DNA of 60,000 nucleotides from Adiantum capillus-veneris. Its lineage: Eukaryota > Streptophyta > Polypodiopsida > Polypodiales > Pteridaceae. Below, in pieces: positions 42,068-51,128 of this stretch; position 1 is the first letter of the stretch; each line of letters opens with the position of its first letter. The notes beneath the pieces were generated by a model, which saw nothing but the letters and a program-made list of their open reading frames with translations, was not told the origin of the DNA and did no database searches. A program made the position numbers and the translations under genes. The DNA lies in the NCBI GenBank assembly GCA_014529385.2, contig CM043967.1, forward strand, positions 128,813,182 through 128,873,181. Reading direction: 5' to 3'.

Positions 42068-43355
42068 ATGAACGTAGGTGGTATGAGTAAAAGTGAACGT
42101 AGGTGGTTGGCAAAAAAGGCTACCAGCTATAGCTTAGTGAATGAGGACTTGTATTGTAGAGGGAAAGATGCTGTCTTAAGGAGAGTTCCGGCATCCCAAG
42201 AGATAAAGGATATTTTGTTTAGTTTTCATGAAGGTGTGTGTGGTGGCCACTTTGAACAAGAGTTACTAGCAGAAAGATTTTACAAGCAGGGTTCACGTGG
42301 CCAAGCCTCCATCGAGATGTACAACATTGGTGCCGCACATGTGAGGTTTGCCAAAAAGCTGGACCAAGGCGTCTTACCCATGAAAATCAGCATCCAATAA
42401 AAACCTATGGGCCATTTGAAAAATGGGGGATAGATGCAATAGGGCCACTACCTTGCACTCAATCAGGGAAGGAATACATCATTATGGGGGTGGAGTACAT
42501 GACCAGATGGGCAGAAGCTCGTCCCACAAAGCGCATCACAGCCAAGGATGTGAGTGATTTCATTTTTGAATGCATTTGTTGCCGTTTTGGCACACCTTTG
42601 GAGATTCTCTCGGATAGGGGACCGGGATTTCGAGCTGATTTAGTCGGGCAATTGATGAGCAAGTTAAAAATCAAGCGCAGGCACTCTACACCATACTACC
42701 CTCAGTGCAATGGTCTTGTGGAAAAGGTAAATGGTCTTATATGTAAAATCATCACTAAGCAAGTGAATTTACATCCTAAGGCATGGGACAAACACCTAGA
42801 TGCAGCACTTTGGGCCTATAGAACATCCTTTAAAACATCCTTGGGGTATACACCTTTTCACTTGGTTTACGGGCAAGAGGCACTATTGCCTATAGAAGTG
42901 GAGCTAGCGAGCCTCCGAGTTCTAAAAGCACATCAAGATGCAGTCAAGAGAAGCAGGTGGAAGGAAGAATCATCGATTTGGAGAGGTTAGGGCTAGATCA
43001 AGAGTCAACAGTGAAGTACTATGGAGCCCAGGCAGAGAAGAAACGAAAGAAGTTCAATCGCAACCTTGTCAAGAAAGGTATCAAGGAAGGTTCTTTAGTG
43101 CTCAGATACGACAATCGCTTTGATCGCAGGAAGGATGGTAAGTTCTTGCTTAAGTGGGAAGGCCCTTTTGTAGTGATACAGAGGTTCTCAAATGGTAGTT
43201 ACCAACTAGGTGACCTAGATGGTAAGGTACATCAGACCCCGGTAAATGGTTGGCGATTGAAGGCCTACCAATGTCGTCTTTCACAGCCATATGCTGTTGA
43301 AATCAATGCTAAGGATGGTTCAGAGGAGAGCTCATCATATTCGATCTCCAACTAA
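42068..43355 (+). pseudogene. Tat/Athila-like Gypsy integrase, 3' end of pol
   Basis: Begins with the zinc-binding N-terminus (LVNEDLYCRGKDAVLRR, HEGVCGGHF ... CRTCEVCQKAG after a one-base shift near 42297). The core has Asp in KWGIDAIGPLP, Asp in LSDRGPGF and Glu in NGLVEKVNG, so the DDE triad is complete. A second shift near 42957 leads to the C-terminal part (LVLRYDNRFDRRKDGKFLLKWEGPF, GSYQLGDLDGK). The stop is TAA at 43353-43355, about 300 bp before a purine tract. No chromodomain. Family role: cDNA insertion. Confidence 0.9.
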
Positions 43356-43655
43356 GGTAACAATCATGTACATAGTCGTTTCAAAAAAAAAAAAAAAAAG
43401 AGAAGAAAAAAAGAAAAAAAGAGAATGCTACCTGTGAAAGCGGATATTGACAATGGATGGGGTATGGCTTTCAAGGGTCTAGGAGACCAGTTGTTAGTCA
43501 TGGATGGATACAATTATTCATCAGAAAGGACTAAACAGGGTGCATCAGCCAAGAAAGCAGTAACATGGCAAATTCAATTGGTACCAGGTGGGTAAGTATT
43601 CAAGAGAACCCTATTGTAGCACAACCTACAGCTAGAGGCATCAAATACCTCTAGC
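43356..43655 (+). other. Spacer between integrase and purine tract
   Basis: Holds an A-rich run (43385-43422, AAAAAAGAGAAGAAAAAAAG) and no coding signal. Confidence 0.6.
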
Positions 43656-43673
43656 TTAAGGGGGAGGGCTATA
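43656..43673 (+). promoter_or_regulatory. Polypurine tract before the G-family LTR
   Basis: TTAAGGGGGAGGGCTATA directly before TGATGCATTG. Confidence 0.75.
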
Positions 43674-43954
43674 TGATGCATTGTTTTTAGGACCCCTTCT
43701 GAAGATGCAATAAAGGCACAGTCAGTTGTTGGGGAGATGAGGATACTCTAGTCCAAGGGATCTCGAAAGAGAAGAAAAATCTACTTCACAAGCACCAAAG
43801 AGTAAAAAGTGCCATGGACAGAAGATACGTGGGAACGAGCTCTTATGCATGCCTACAACCTATATCTTACAGAATAGCCCATTCTAGGTGTGAATTTCTA
43901 GTGAAATTTACACGAGGATGTTCGTGTGGACTCACAGCACATCATACTTCGTTT

Positions 43955-44115
43955 TCACTTTTTACCGACAGTAAATATTTTTTACCATAGTAAATATTTT
44001 TTACCTACAGTAAATATTTTTCACCTACATGGTAAATACAAATCACTTTTTACCTACAGTAACTTTTTTTACCCATGGTAAATATTTTTTACTGCACCAT
44101 AAGTATTTGGTAGGT
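43955..44115. repeat. Cluster of about 20-bp TTTTTACC-CAGTAAATA repeats
   Basis: About seven copies of a motif such as ACAGTAAATATTTTTTACC, each nearly self-complementary (GTAAATA...TTTAC), lie in the LTR upstream of the promoter. Looks like a minisatellite; could bind proteins or form hairpins. Confidence 0.75.
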
Positions 44116-44548
44116 AACTGTTCACCGTTACTAGAAGCAGTGATTGGGCATCAACAATGCAGTTACAGGAGGAGAAAAGGAGAAAATCTTATGGTAAAGG
44201 TGAGTCAACAGGGATAAAGACTTTGAGTTGAAAAGAGACATGCTGATTTTTTCAAAGAACACATGTCAAAAGAAGCCATGGTTGAGGATTTTTTGCGAAT
44301 TTGATATTCAGGAGAACCTCCAGTTTCAACAGCCACCTACCTGCTCTTAAATGCTGGTCAAGGCCTTATCCCCATGTGTCACAATCAGAAAAATCAGCAT
44401 TTACCCTCCCCTCTCACATCACTCTAGAGAATATCTTGATGGTGACATATCAGGTGACCTCAATCTGTTGACCACCCTAAGAAAAAAGTAACCCCAATCA
44501 GCGGATTTAAGCATGTTTATCCCTAATCCTAAACCCTCTCAGAAACCT

Positions 44549-44558
44549 ATATAAGGAG
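44549..44558 (+). promoter_or_regulatory. TATA box in G-family LTR
   Basis: CTATATAAGG followed by a pyrimidine-rich start region. A diverged copy of the same block (CCTAAATAAGGAGTCTTCTCTC) lies about 155 bp downstream. Confidence 0.55.
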
Positions 44559-45048
44559 GCCTTCTCTCACTCAAAAACAACACTTCACCCACTTCACCAA
44601 GCAATGAAGCTATGACGACATTGCTCACAACGAGGAGCTATGGATGGAGCTCTACTCACTCTCCCTCTCTCTCTCTCTCCCTCTAGTATGCTACATTACT
44701 AGCCCTAAAACCTAAATAAGGAGTCTTCTCTCATGCTCCATGGCCACCATCCTCGCCATCATTCTCTAAGGTATTGATGTGTTGCTAGTAGGATCATACC
44801 TACTTGCTGGGTTGATTGTTTTTGACAATGGATTATGCCATCCTTGGCTTGCTTCTCTATATCCTTGTTATGTATGATCAGATGCCGTTGTATTGTTAAG
44901 CTGATGTCTTGTGTATATATATGCTACATAAGGTCCCTAAGCTTTGTTTCTATGTGTTTTGCCATATGTTTTGATGCCATCATAATGCCAGAAGTCTCAC
45001 TTGCCTATGTGCACTATGTGTGAGGTCCCTAAACCTCTTAATTTAGGG

Positions 45049-45066
45049 TGGTGCCCCCCTTTGTTT
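45049..45066 (+). promoter_or_regulatory. Candidate primer binding site of element G
   Basis: TGGTGCCCCCCTTTG, similar in type to the TGGCGCCCCCAC site of element C, about 106 bp before the gag start. Assignment is tentative because the LTR end is not certain. Confidence 0.45.
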
Positions 45067-45171
45067 TGTTCTTTGCTTGTTTGCATGAGGCGTGGTTTGT
45101 GGAGTGTGCACGAGTATAGAGGCCACCCGATTGCACTGCTCTTTTTCCCGCTATCACCAACCTTATCGCAA

Positions 45172-45820
45172 ATGGAGACTCCCTCGGTAAGTCCGATGGA
45201 TCCTCCATATGTTGTTTCCCCAGGGGTCTCAGTGCAATCTGAGCCCACAAGTGATAGCTTTAACTTTCCAAGTCGAGCTCATCTTTCCCTTGATGACACC
45301 ATGGCTACCATGCCTACCTCAATGATGGACATGCCGAGAATCACGCCATGGACCTCATTTGTTACTAAAGCACCGCTACATGGTAGCTCAATGCCTGCAA
45401 CAGTACCTACAAGTGTGTACCAATCGTATACACCCATGGGTCCTCATACTCATGTAGTCCCTACTCCTCCCATTGTTTCAACTACCTATGCTCCACAACC
45501 ACAACACCCAAGCTCTTATTTCCATGGGACTATACCGGCTAGCATTAGCATGTCACATCCGACGTCTACTATGCCTAGGGCCACCTATATGAACCATGGA
45601 CCACCACATGGCACAACATCGTACCCAACGTGGAACCCAAGGGCTTCCTATACACCAAGCCCAATGCCAATACCTACTCCACATGTAGTCTCTAGAGCAC
45701 CTCCACCCACTGTGCCTGCTCACTTAGGTGACTTGGCAACATTTGCTCAAGCTATTGGTTGATCTATTGCTGAGAATATGCATAACACGCCTGATAGAGA
45801 GCCTAGAAGTAAGGCAGTAC
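45172..45820 (+). pseudogene. Element G gag, N-terminal part
   Basis: Start chosen at METPSVSPMDPPY (ATG 45172). The open region upstream to 45001 belongs to the leader. About 195 residues are rich in Pro, Thr, Ser and Met (TPPIVSTTYAPQPQHPSS, PMPIPTPHVVSRAPPPT), then LGDLATFAQAIG. An in-frame TGA at 45760 follows, then sense codons until the Copia E insertion at 45821. Pro-rich N-termini occur in several plant Gypsy gags; no conserved domain is visible in this part. Confidence 0.7.
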
Positions 45821-46014
45821 TGTTGGGATAAAGCCCCATGTGGCCGGTTAGGCCAGGTGCCCGCCCACTATACTTATTCATTATGTACATAATAGAATAA
45901 GGGGGATCACATGTAGAGAGTGAGTTTCAGCCCTTGCAAACACAAGGTCTCCTCTTCTCCTCTCTTCTCCATTGCTGCACACACACTCACACACGCTCTC
46001 GCATGCGCACTTCA
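45821..46014 (+). repeat. 5' LTR of element E
   Basis: TGTTGGGATAAAGCCCCATGT ... GCGCACTTCA. The first 25 bp and the last 6 are close to those of Copia F. Confidence 0.95.
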
Positions 46015-46028
46015 ACTAGTATCAGAGC
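46015..46028 (+). promoter_or_regulatory. Primer binding site of element E
   Basis: ACTAGTATCAGAGC directly after the LTR; one mismatch to the ACTGGTATCAGAGC of Copia F and the initiator-Met site. Confidence 0.9.
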
Positions 46029-47572
46029 TTAGGGATTGGGAGCACCATTGGAGCTCAGCGGGGAAGCAGACAGAGAAGCAGCAAAAACTGCAGCATGTTT
46101 GTGCAGATCTGTTTTGGCCTATCAAAACGTCTTTATTCAAGCGGACTCCCTCTATTTTTGATTGATTGTTTGTCCTCTACAACTTTACAGAAGAAAGTTT
46201 TCTCAAAATCTTCACCAATTTTGAGATATGTCACCACTCAGACTGCCTGCACATCTAGGATACACAGGTACAGTTTTTTACAGATCTGTTTTGACCTGTA
46301 AAAACAGCACATTTTAGGTCCATTCCCAATTTCCCCAATTTTTTTTGCGTGGTCTACAACTTTGTAGAAGGATGTTTCTGCAAATTCTGAACGGTTTGGA
46401 AGATATGGGCTGACAGACTGCAGGGTATTCAAAAAGTTGAAGATTATGTATGCATATTGTGGTGATTTGCTACATTTGGAGAGCTCTGATTGAGCTTTGT
46501 CATTCTCTTGTTTTGCGCATTGATGTTATGCTCTCAGTGAAGAGAGTGTGGGTTGATATTTTCAGCACATTTATGCGCACACTTGAAACAATTCGTGGAT
46601 GTATGCATTCTTGTGGACTCTCAGGTTCGAGAGTGGTTTCATCACAGGTTATGTGCATTGACTTATGCGATTGAGCAGATTTTGGAAAGTGTGGTGCATA
46701 GATTTGCAAAGAGTTTTGCAAGCATTTATAGCATGATTGTGAGCTGAATTTTTAGCTCATTTAGATGCTCTTTGATACACATTTGGTACATGCTTGATGC
46801 TCGTTTATATTGCCATGTGGATGCACATGATGTGCGCTTTTTGGCGGGTGGTATTCTTCGCCTTGCAATGGAATATATGGGTTGATTTTCAGCTATTTTG
46901 AGCATCAATTTGTGTCAAATTTTGGTTGGTTTGCATCCAAGTTTATGCTAGTATATGCTTCGCTTGTAGAGTGCGGTTGATGCACTTTGTGTTTTGGATT
47001 ACAGGATTGTTTTCCAAGTTTACGGAGTTGAGACATTGGGGCAACTCATATATGCTTGAGTGCGGATTTTGCGCATGATTTGCTCATGGTTTTGAGCATG
47101 TTTATGGCATGTATGGTTATTATGGTTAGATAGCCAAATACTACCGAAACTCTGTCGGATTTTTCTTGCGAGTTTATTTGTTTATGCGCATGGTTTGCAA
47201 TCGTGTTTTGATTGAATTTGGCACTCAGTGGTTGCTTTGCCATAGTGTTTCGGCATTGCATTGTGAGAGTGCTTGCTCACCGGATTATGTCATTTGACAT
47301 ACATGTGGTAATCTCTTCAGGAGGGAGATTGTTGATGATAGTTTCATCGATTACCACATAGTGCTCTTGGATTAGAGTGGGTGTTTTGGCATCATTTGAG
47401 CGGTTTTGATCACTTTGTTTCGTTACATTGATTGCCATATTTGCTGATACTTCTCTTAGACAGCTTATGCCAGCTTATGTTGTATTTTGACAGTACTTGG
47501 TGTATGAGTTAGCCAGGCTTTGGCTATTGTCAGTTGATCGATTTTTTCTTGGTCTTATCACAGGTTATCACC
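46029..47572 (+). other. Long leader of element E with an internal duplication
   Basis: About 1.5 kb without coding. 46104-46266 and about 46277-46430 are diverged direct copies (GCAGATCTGTTTTGGCC, CTACAACTTTACAGAAGAAAGTTT and GAGATATG blocks recur in order). The rest is T-rich with no feature. Confidence 0.6.
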
Positions 47573-48038
47573 ATGTATTTGGCATGTACATCATTGTCAG
47601 GGTTTGTGCTTTTCCATACAAAGTTTGATGGTTCAAACTTTGAGCATTGGAAAGCAGGTATGCATGATGCATTGACTCAGTTGGGCCAAGTGTTGCCACT
47701 ACAAGGCATGGATGCTAGGCCAGAGTCTATGACTGACGACGATGAGTGGGAGGACTTGGATGAGCTTGCATGTTTGATGATCATGTTACACCTTGGTGAG
47801 TCTGTCTATCGCATTGGTTTGGATGCATGTACAACTAGAGAGTTATGGCAAAGATTATGCAATGCTTTTGGCACAAATGAGTCTAGAGAGATATCTATGG
47901 TCAAAGGACGATCTTGAAAGAGATGTTGTGTGTTGGCATTGTGTTCATACAGGGCATGTACGTAGGCGTTGTTTTCGGCGGATGAGACAGCGTAGGAGAG
48001 AGCACGGGAGGGATGCTATCACTTTGGATGATGTTTGA
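47573..48038 (+). pseudogene. Element E gag with zinc knuckle
   Basis: Starts MYLACTSLSGF. It has the Copia gag pattern FDGSNFEHWKAGMHDALTQ, PLQGMDARPESMTDDDEW and CTTRELWQRLCNAFGTNES. A frame change at about 47917 leads to the knuckle CWHCVHTGHVRRRC near 47929-47970. The usual segment between these parts is shortened. In the family, gag forms the particle and binds RNA. Confidence 0.85.
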
Positions 48039-48053
48039 GCAGATGTAGCCTAT

Positions 48054-48485
48054 GTGGCTACGCATGACGGAGATGTCGCATTTGCTTCCATGTTTACTCT
48101 TGAATTTCTTATGTCGGTTTTTGACGACACATTACCTTCGCATTGGATACTAGATGTGAGTGCTAGGTTTCACGTCAGGCCGAGTCAAGAGTGGTTTAGC
48201 ACATATGCTAGTGGTATGCTTGGACATGTGTGTCTAGCTGATGGTTCAGTGCATGACATAGTTGGTGGAGGAGATGTCAGACTATCATTGCCGAGTGGTG
48301 CATCATATGTGTTGCGAGATGTATGCCATAGTGTTGGCACGATCCATGCGATGCCAGTACGTCATGTGCGAGACGTCACAGTTTTCATGAGTACGCATTC
48401 ATGCAGAGAGACGAGGCATGTCTCCTTTGCGGCGGATAGGTTGCATGATGCTCCAATTTGTGAGCATGTTGATCCAGTTGTGTAG
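48054..48485 (+). pseudogene. Element E protease remnant
   Basis: Shows HWILDVSARFHVRPSQEW and IVGGGDVRLSLPSGASYVLR, the usual Copia protease context, but DSGA is replaced by DVSA, so catalytic Ser and Gly are lost. The frame runs on without integrase motifs. Confidence 0.8.
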
Positions 48486-48503
48486 ACAGTTGTACAGCAG
48501 CGC

Positions 48504-49064
48504 ATGTCATTCGTGGATACGATAACGGATATGGATGACTTGAGTGTTGAAGATTCAACCGTGATTCAGTCATTCATGGATAAGCTTAGGCCAGAGGCTG
48601 ATGTATGTGAGTTAGAGCTAGACATTGCTCTTACCACACAGGGTTCAGGATGGACAAATGCTCTTGGTGCGCATGTGACATGTGATGGACACGAGGATGG
48701 ATTCCAAGGATTGGAGTTCGGGTGTCAGGGTGATTTCCATGAGTGGAGTTCTGAGCGATATTTGACAGAGATGGTCAAATTGGTAGATATTGCTAGGATT
48801 GCATCAGCATTCGGGAGTCTCATGTACGAGATACTCATCTCGCGACCCGACATTGCATTTGCAGTAGGTGCATTTACAATAGGAACAGTTAGTCGTACAG
48901 TGACTGACGTTGGCCTTGAGCATAGGGGTACTTTGCAGCATATGGTGAGATACCTGCAAGATGTGTGCGGCTTTGGTGAGGAGTATGGTGTCGATCGCTC
49001 TATACTTCTTCTACAATTAGAGCTAGATGCACACAAATTCAGTGAGCCAGTGGGCGTTGGCTGA
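48504..49064 (+). pseudogene. Element E remnant of RT/RNase H region
   Basis: Contains IASAFGSLMYEILISRPDIA and FAVG, matching the bridge between reverse transcriptase and RNase H in Copia F (YASAVGSLMYAM, TRPDIAFAVG), then degenerate sequence. The integrase, the YVDD core and the RNase H catalytic motifs are absent, so this is the scar of a large internal deletion. Confidence 0.8.
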
Positions 49065-49135
49065 GGTCATACTTGTGATGGACTTGTACAGGTTTTGTAC
49101 GGTTTTCTTTTCTCTCTCACGACCACATTGGCCTT

Positions 49136-49147
49136 TACGTGGGAGGT
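49136..49147 (+). promoter_or_regulatory. Polypurine tract of element E
   Basis: ACGTGGGAGGT before the LTR; compare AAGTGGGAGGT in Copia F. Confidence 0.8.
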
Positions 49148-49339
49148 TGTTGGGGTAAATCCCAATGTGGCCAGTTAGGCCAGGTGCCTGCCCACTATAC
49201 TTATTCATTATGTACATAATAGAATAAGGGGGATCACATGTAGAGAGTGAGTTTTAGCCCCTGCAAACACAAGGTCTCCTCTTCTCCTCTCTTCCCCATC
49301 ACTGCACACACTCACACACGCTCTCGCTCGCGCACTTCA
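49148..49339 (+). repeat. 3' LTR of element E
   Basis: 192 bp, matching 45821-46014. Confidence 0.95.
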
Positions 49340-49441
49340 AGTACAAATAGCCAAGCTCACACAAAAAATTAGTAGAGACAGGGATGTGAGAAAGCATATC
49401 AAAGTGTTTGAACGAATATGCGATTCTCTAGGAGAACACAA
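49340..49441 (+). pseudogene. Element G gag, short middle segment
   Basis: Between the two inserts lies sense sequence that reads IAKLTQKISRDRDVRKHI and KVFERICDSLGEHN. It joins the frame before 45820 and after 56716 once each insert and one duplication copy are removed. Confidence 0.85.
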
Positions 49442-49625
49442 CACTACAACACTAAATGAAGATATCGACGCGTATATATCGACGGCCATGCTTTTCCACG
49501 CCTATATCGACGACATTAGCGGGCGTCGCTATACGCGTCGCTATACACATCGCAATGTGCATCGATATACGCGTGGAAAGACCTTTATTTGCCACGCGTA
49601 TATCGAAGTGTATAGCGACACAAAA
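49442..49625 (+). repeat. Left terminal and subterminal repeats of CACTA H
   Basis: The terminal CACTACAACA is followed by many copies of ATCGACG, CGTCGCTATACGCG and CATCGCAATGTGCATCG. Such clusters are the usual binding sites of the TNPA-type protein in this family. Confidence 0.9.
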
Positions 49626-49777
49626 AAAATTGGGGAAAAAAGAGAAACCCGCGTGCAGGGGCCATTTTCGCCTGCTCGGGTCTTGGCCGAAACATGCTGC
49701 GCAGGTATTATATCCATCTCCACCCTCCCCAACCCCTCTCACTCTCTCTCTATCTCTCTCTCTCTACCTCTACATCG

Positions 49778-49793
49778 TGTGTGTGTGTGTGTA

Positions 49794-49873
<80 letters not shown>

Positions 49874-49894
49874 GTGTGTGTGTGTGTGTGTGTA

Positions 49895-49932
<38 letters not shown>

Positions 49933-49955
49933 GTGTGTGTATGTGTGTGTGTAGA

Positions 49956-50019
<64 letters not shown>

Positions 50020-50049
50020 GTGTGTATGTGTGTGTGTGTGTAGGAAATA

Positions 50050-50083
<34 letters not shown>
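49778..50083. repeat. Compound GT/GA microsatellite, four units
   Basis: The unit (GT)n-AGGAAA-(GA)n occurs four times, starting near 49778, 49873, 49930 and 50017. The long frames through it, Glu/Arg or Cys/Val runs, are artefacts. Confidence 0.95.
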
Positions 50084-50474
50084 ATTAATGTATGCTTAGG
50101 AAATTAAAATTAAAGAGAGAAATGAAATGAAATGTTATATTAACGTCTTCAAAAGGCCAAAGTGACCTATGAGACATGAGACAAGAAAGTTACAATGTGA
50201 TGGATCTGATACAAAGTCAGAGTAAGAAGATGACAAAATAAAATATTATGGAATCCTAAACTGCTCGGTGTGGACTAAACGGCTAAACGAGCTAGTTGGG
50301 ATAGGTAGATCTCCTCCATGGTCAGTACTCTGACCGGACGTTGTGCATGTCGAGCCAAAGTGACCTAGCTAGATCCTCTGATGCAGCCTTTGTCGATGTT
50401 GTGTAGTCCTCCGCAGTCGTGGGCGTCTAGATCTCCCTAGATCAGTCGCTCGTTCGATCATTAGAGAGATAGGG

Positions 50475-50475
<1 letters not shown>
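50084..50475. other. Non-coding stretch of CACTA H
   Basis: Between two microsatellite blocks; no reading frame or motif. Confidence 0.6.
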
Positions 50476-50524
<49 letters not shown>

Positions 50525-50548
50525 GAAATAGAGAGATAGAGAAAGAGA

Positions 50549-50631
<83 letters not shown>

Positions 50632-50850
50632 GGAAGTGGAGCTCCAGGAGTTATGGCAAAGAAATAGGAAAATAGAGAAATAGAGAGAGATAGGAAAATA
50701 GGGAAATAGAGAGAGAAAGAGAGATAGCGAGAGCGAGAGCGAGAGAGAGAGATAGAAAGAGAGATAGCGAGAGAGAGATGGAGAGAGAGAGAGAGAAAGA
50801 GAGATAGCGAGAGCGAGAGCGAGATCAAGAGAGAAAGAACGAGAGATAGG
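50476..50850. repeat. GA and TA microsatellite block
   Basis: GA runs (50479-50520 and 50588-50628), a TA run (about 50552-50588), then imperfect GAGAGC/GATAGA repeats to 50850. The 128- and 194-codon frames on the minus strand come from this block. Confidence 0.95.
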
Positions 50851-51128
50851 GTATGTAGACAGAGAAGAAACTATGGAACTAAAAGAGGCAAAGGGGTTTT
50901 GCCTGCTACATGCATTGCCATGTACACCTGGGAGTTCACGTATGTGTCTACCATATAGGATTTGACCAATAAAGACGAGATTTTGACCCGGTGGTCCTGA
51001 TCTCCGTACACCTCTGGACCGAGGAGGTGTACGGAGACTGGGCAAGACTAGAGAATGCGAGGTAGTTTACATTGTGAGGAGTATATATGTATATATATAT
51101 ATTAAAACAACATTCATAATCATTGTAG

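Larger units (their letters stand above)
43674..45012 (+). repeat. LTR of the G family, shared by two copies
   Basis: The left end TGATGCATTG is set by the purine tract. The right end is uncertain; CTATGTGCA at about 45005-45013 is the nearest CA terminus upstream of a primer-site-like sequence. It carries a promoter-like CCTATATAAGG at 44549 and a cluster of short inverted TTTTTACC repeats at 43955-44115. Upstream lies the end of one copy (integrase, purine tract) and downstream the gag of the next. So this LTR would be both 3' LTR of one and 5' LTR of the other. No second copy of it is in the window to check the ends. Confidence 0.55.
45816..49344 (+). mobile_element. Element E: non-autonomous Copia inside element G gag
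   Basis: LTRs at 45821-46014 (194 bp) and 49148-49339 (192 bp) are flanked by a perfect AGTAC duplication (45816-45820 and 49340-49344). There is a primer site and a polypurine tract. The LTRs differ at about 12 sites (about 6%). The 3.1-kb interior codes for gag, a zinc knuckle, a damaged protease and a remnant of the pol C-terminus, with no integrase or polymerase core. LTR ends, primer site and purine tract match those of Copia F, which suggests the same lineage. Confidence 0.95.

Noticed and set aside
49386-49954. Plus-strand frames rich in Arg/Glu
   Set aside because: They cross the CACTA left end into GA repeats; an artefact of the microsatellite.
50442-51045. Minus-strand Leu/Ser frames of 128 and 194 codons
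   Set aside because: Produced by the GA/TA microsatellite block.
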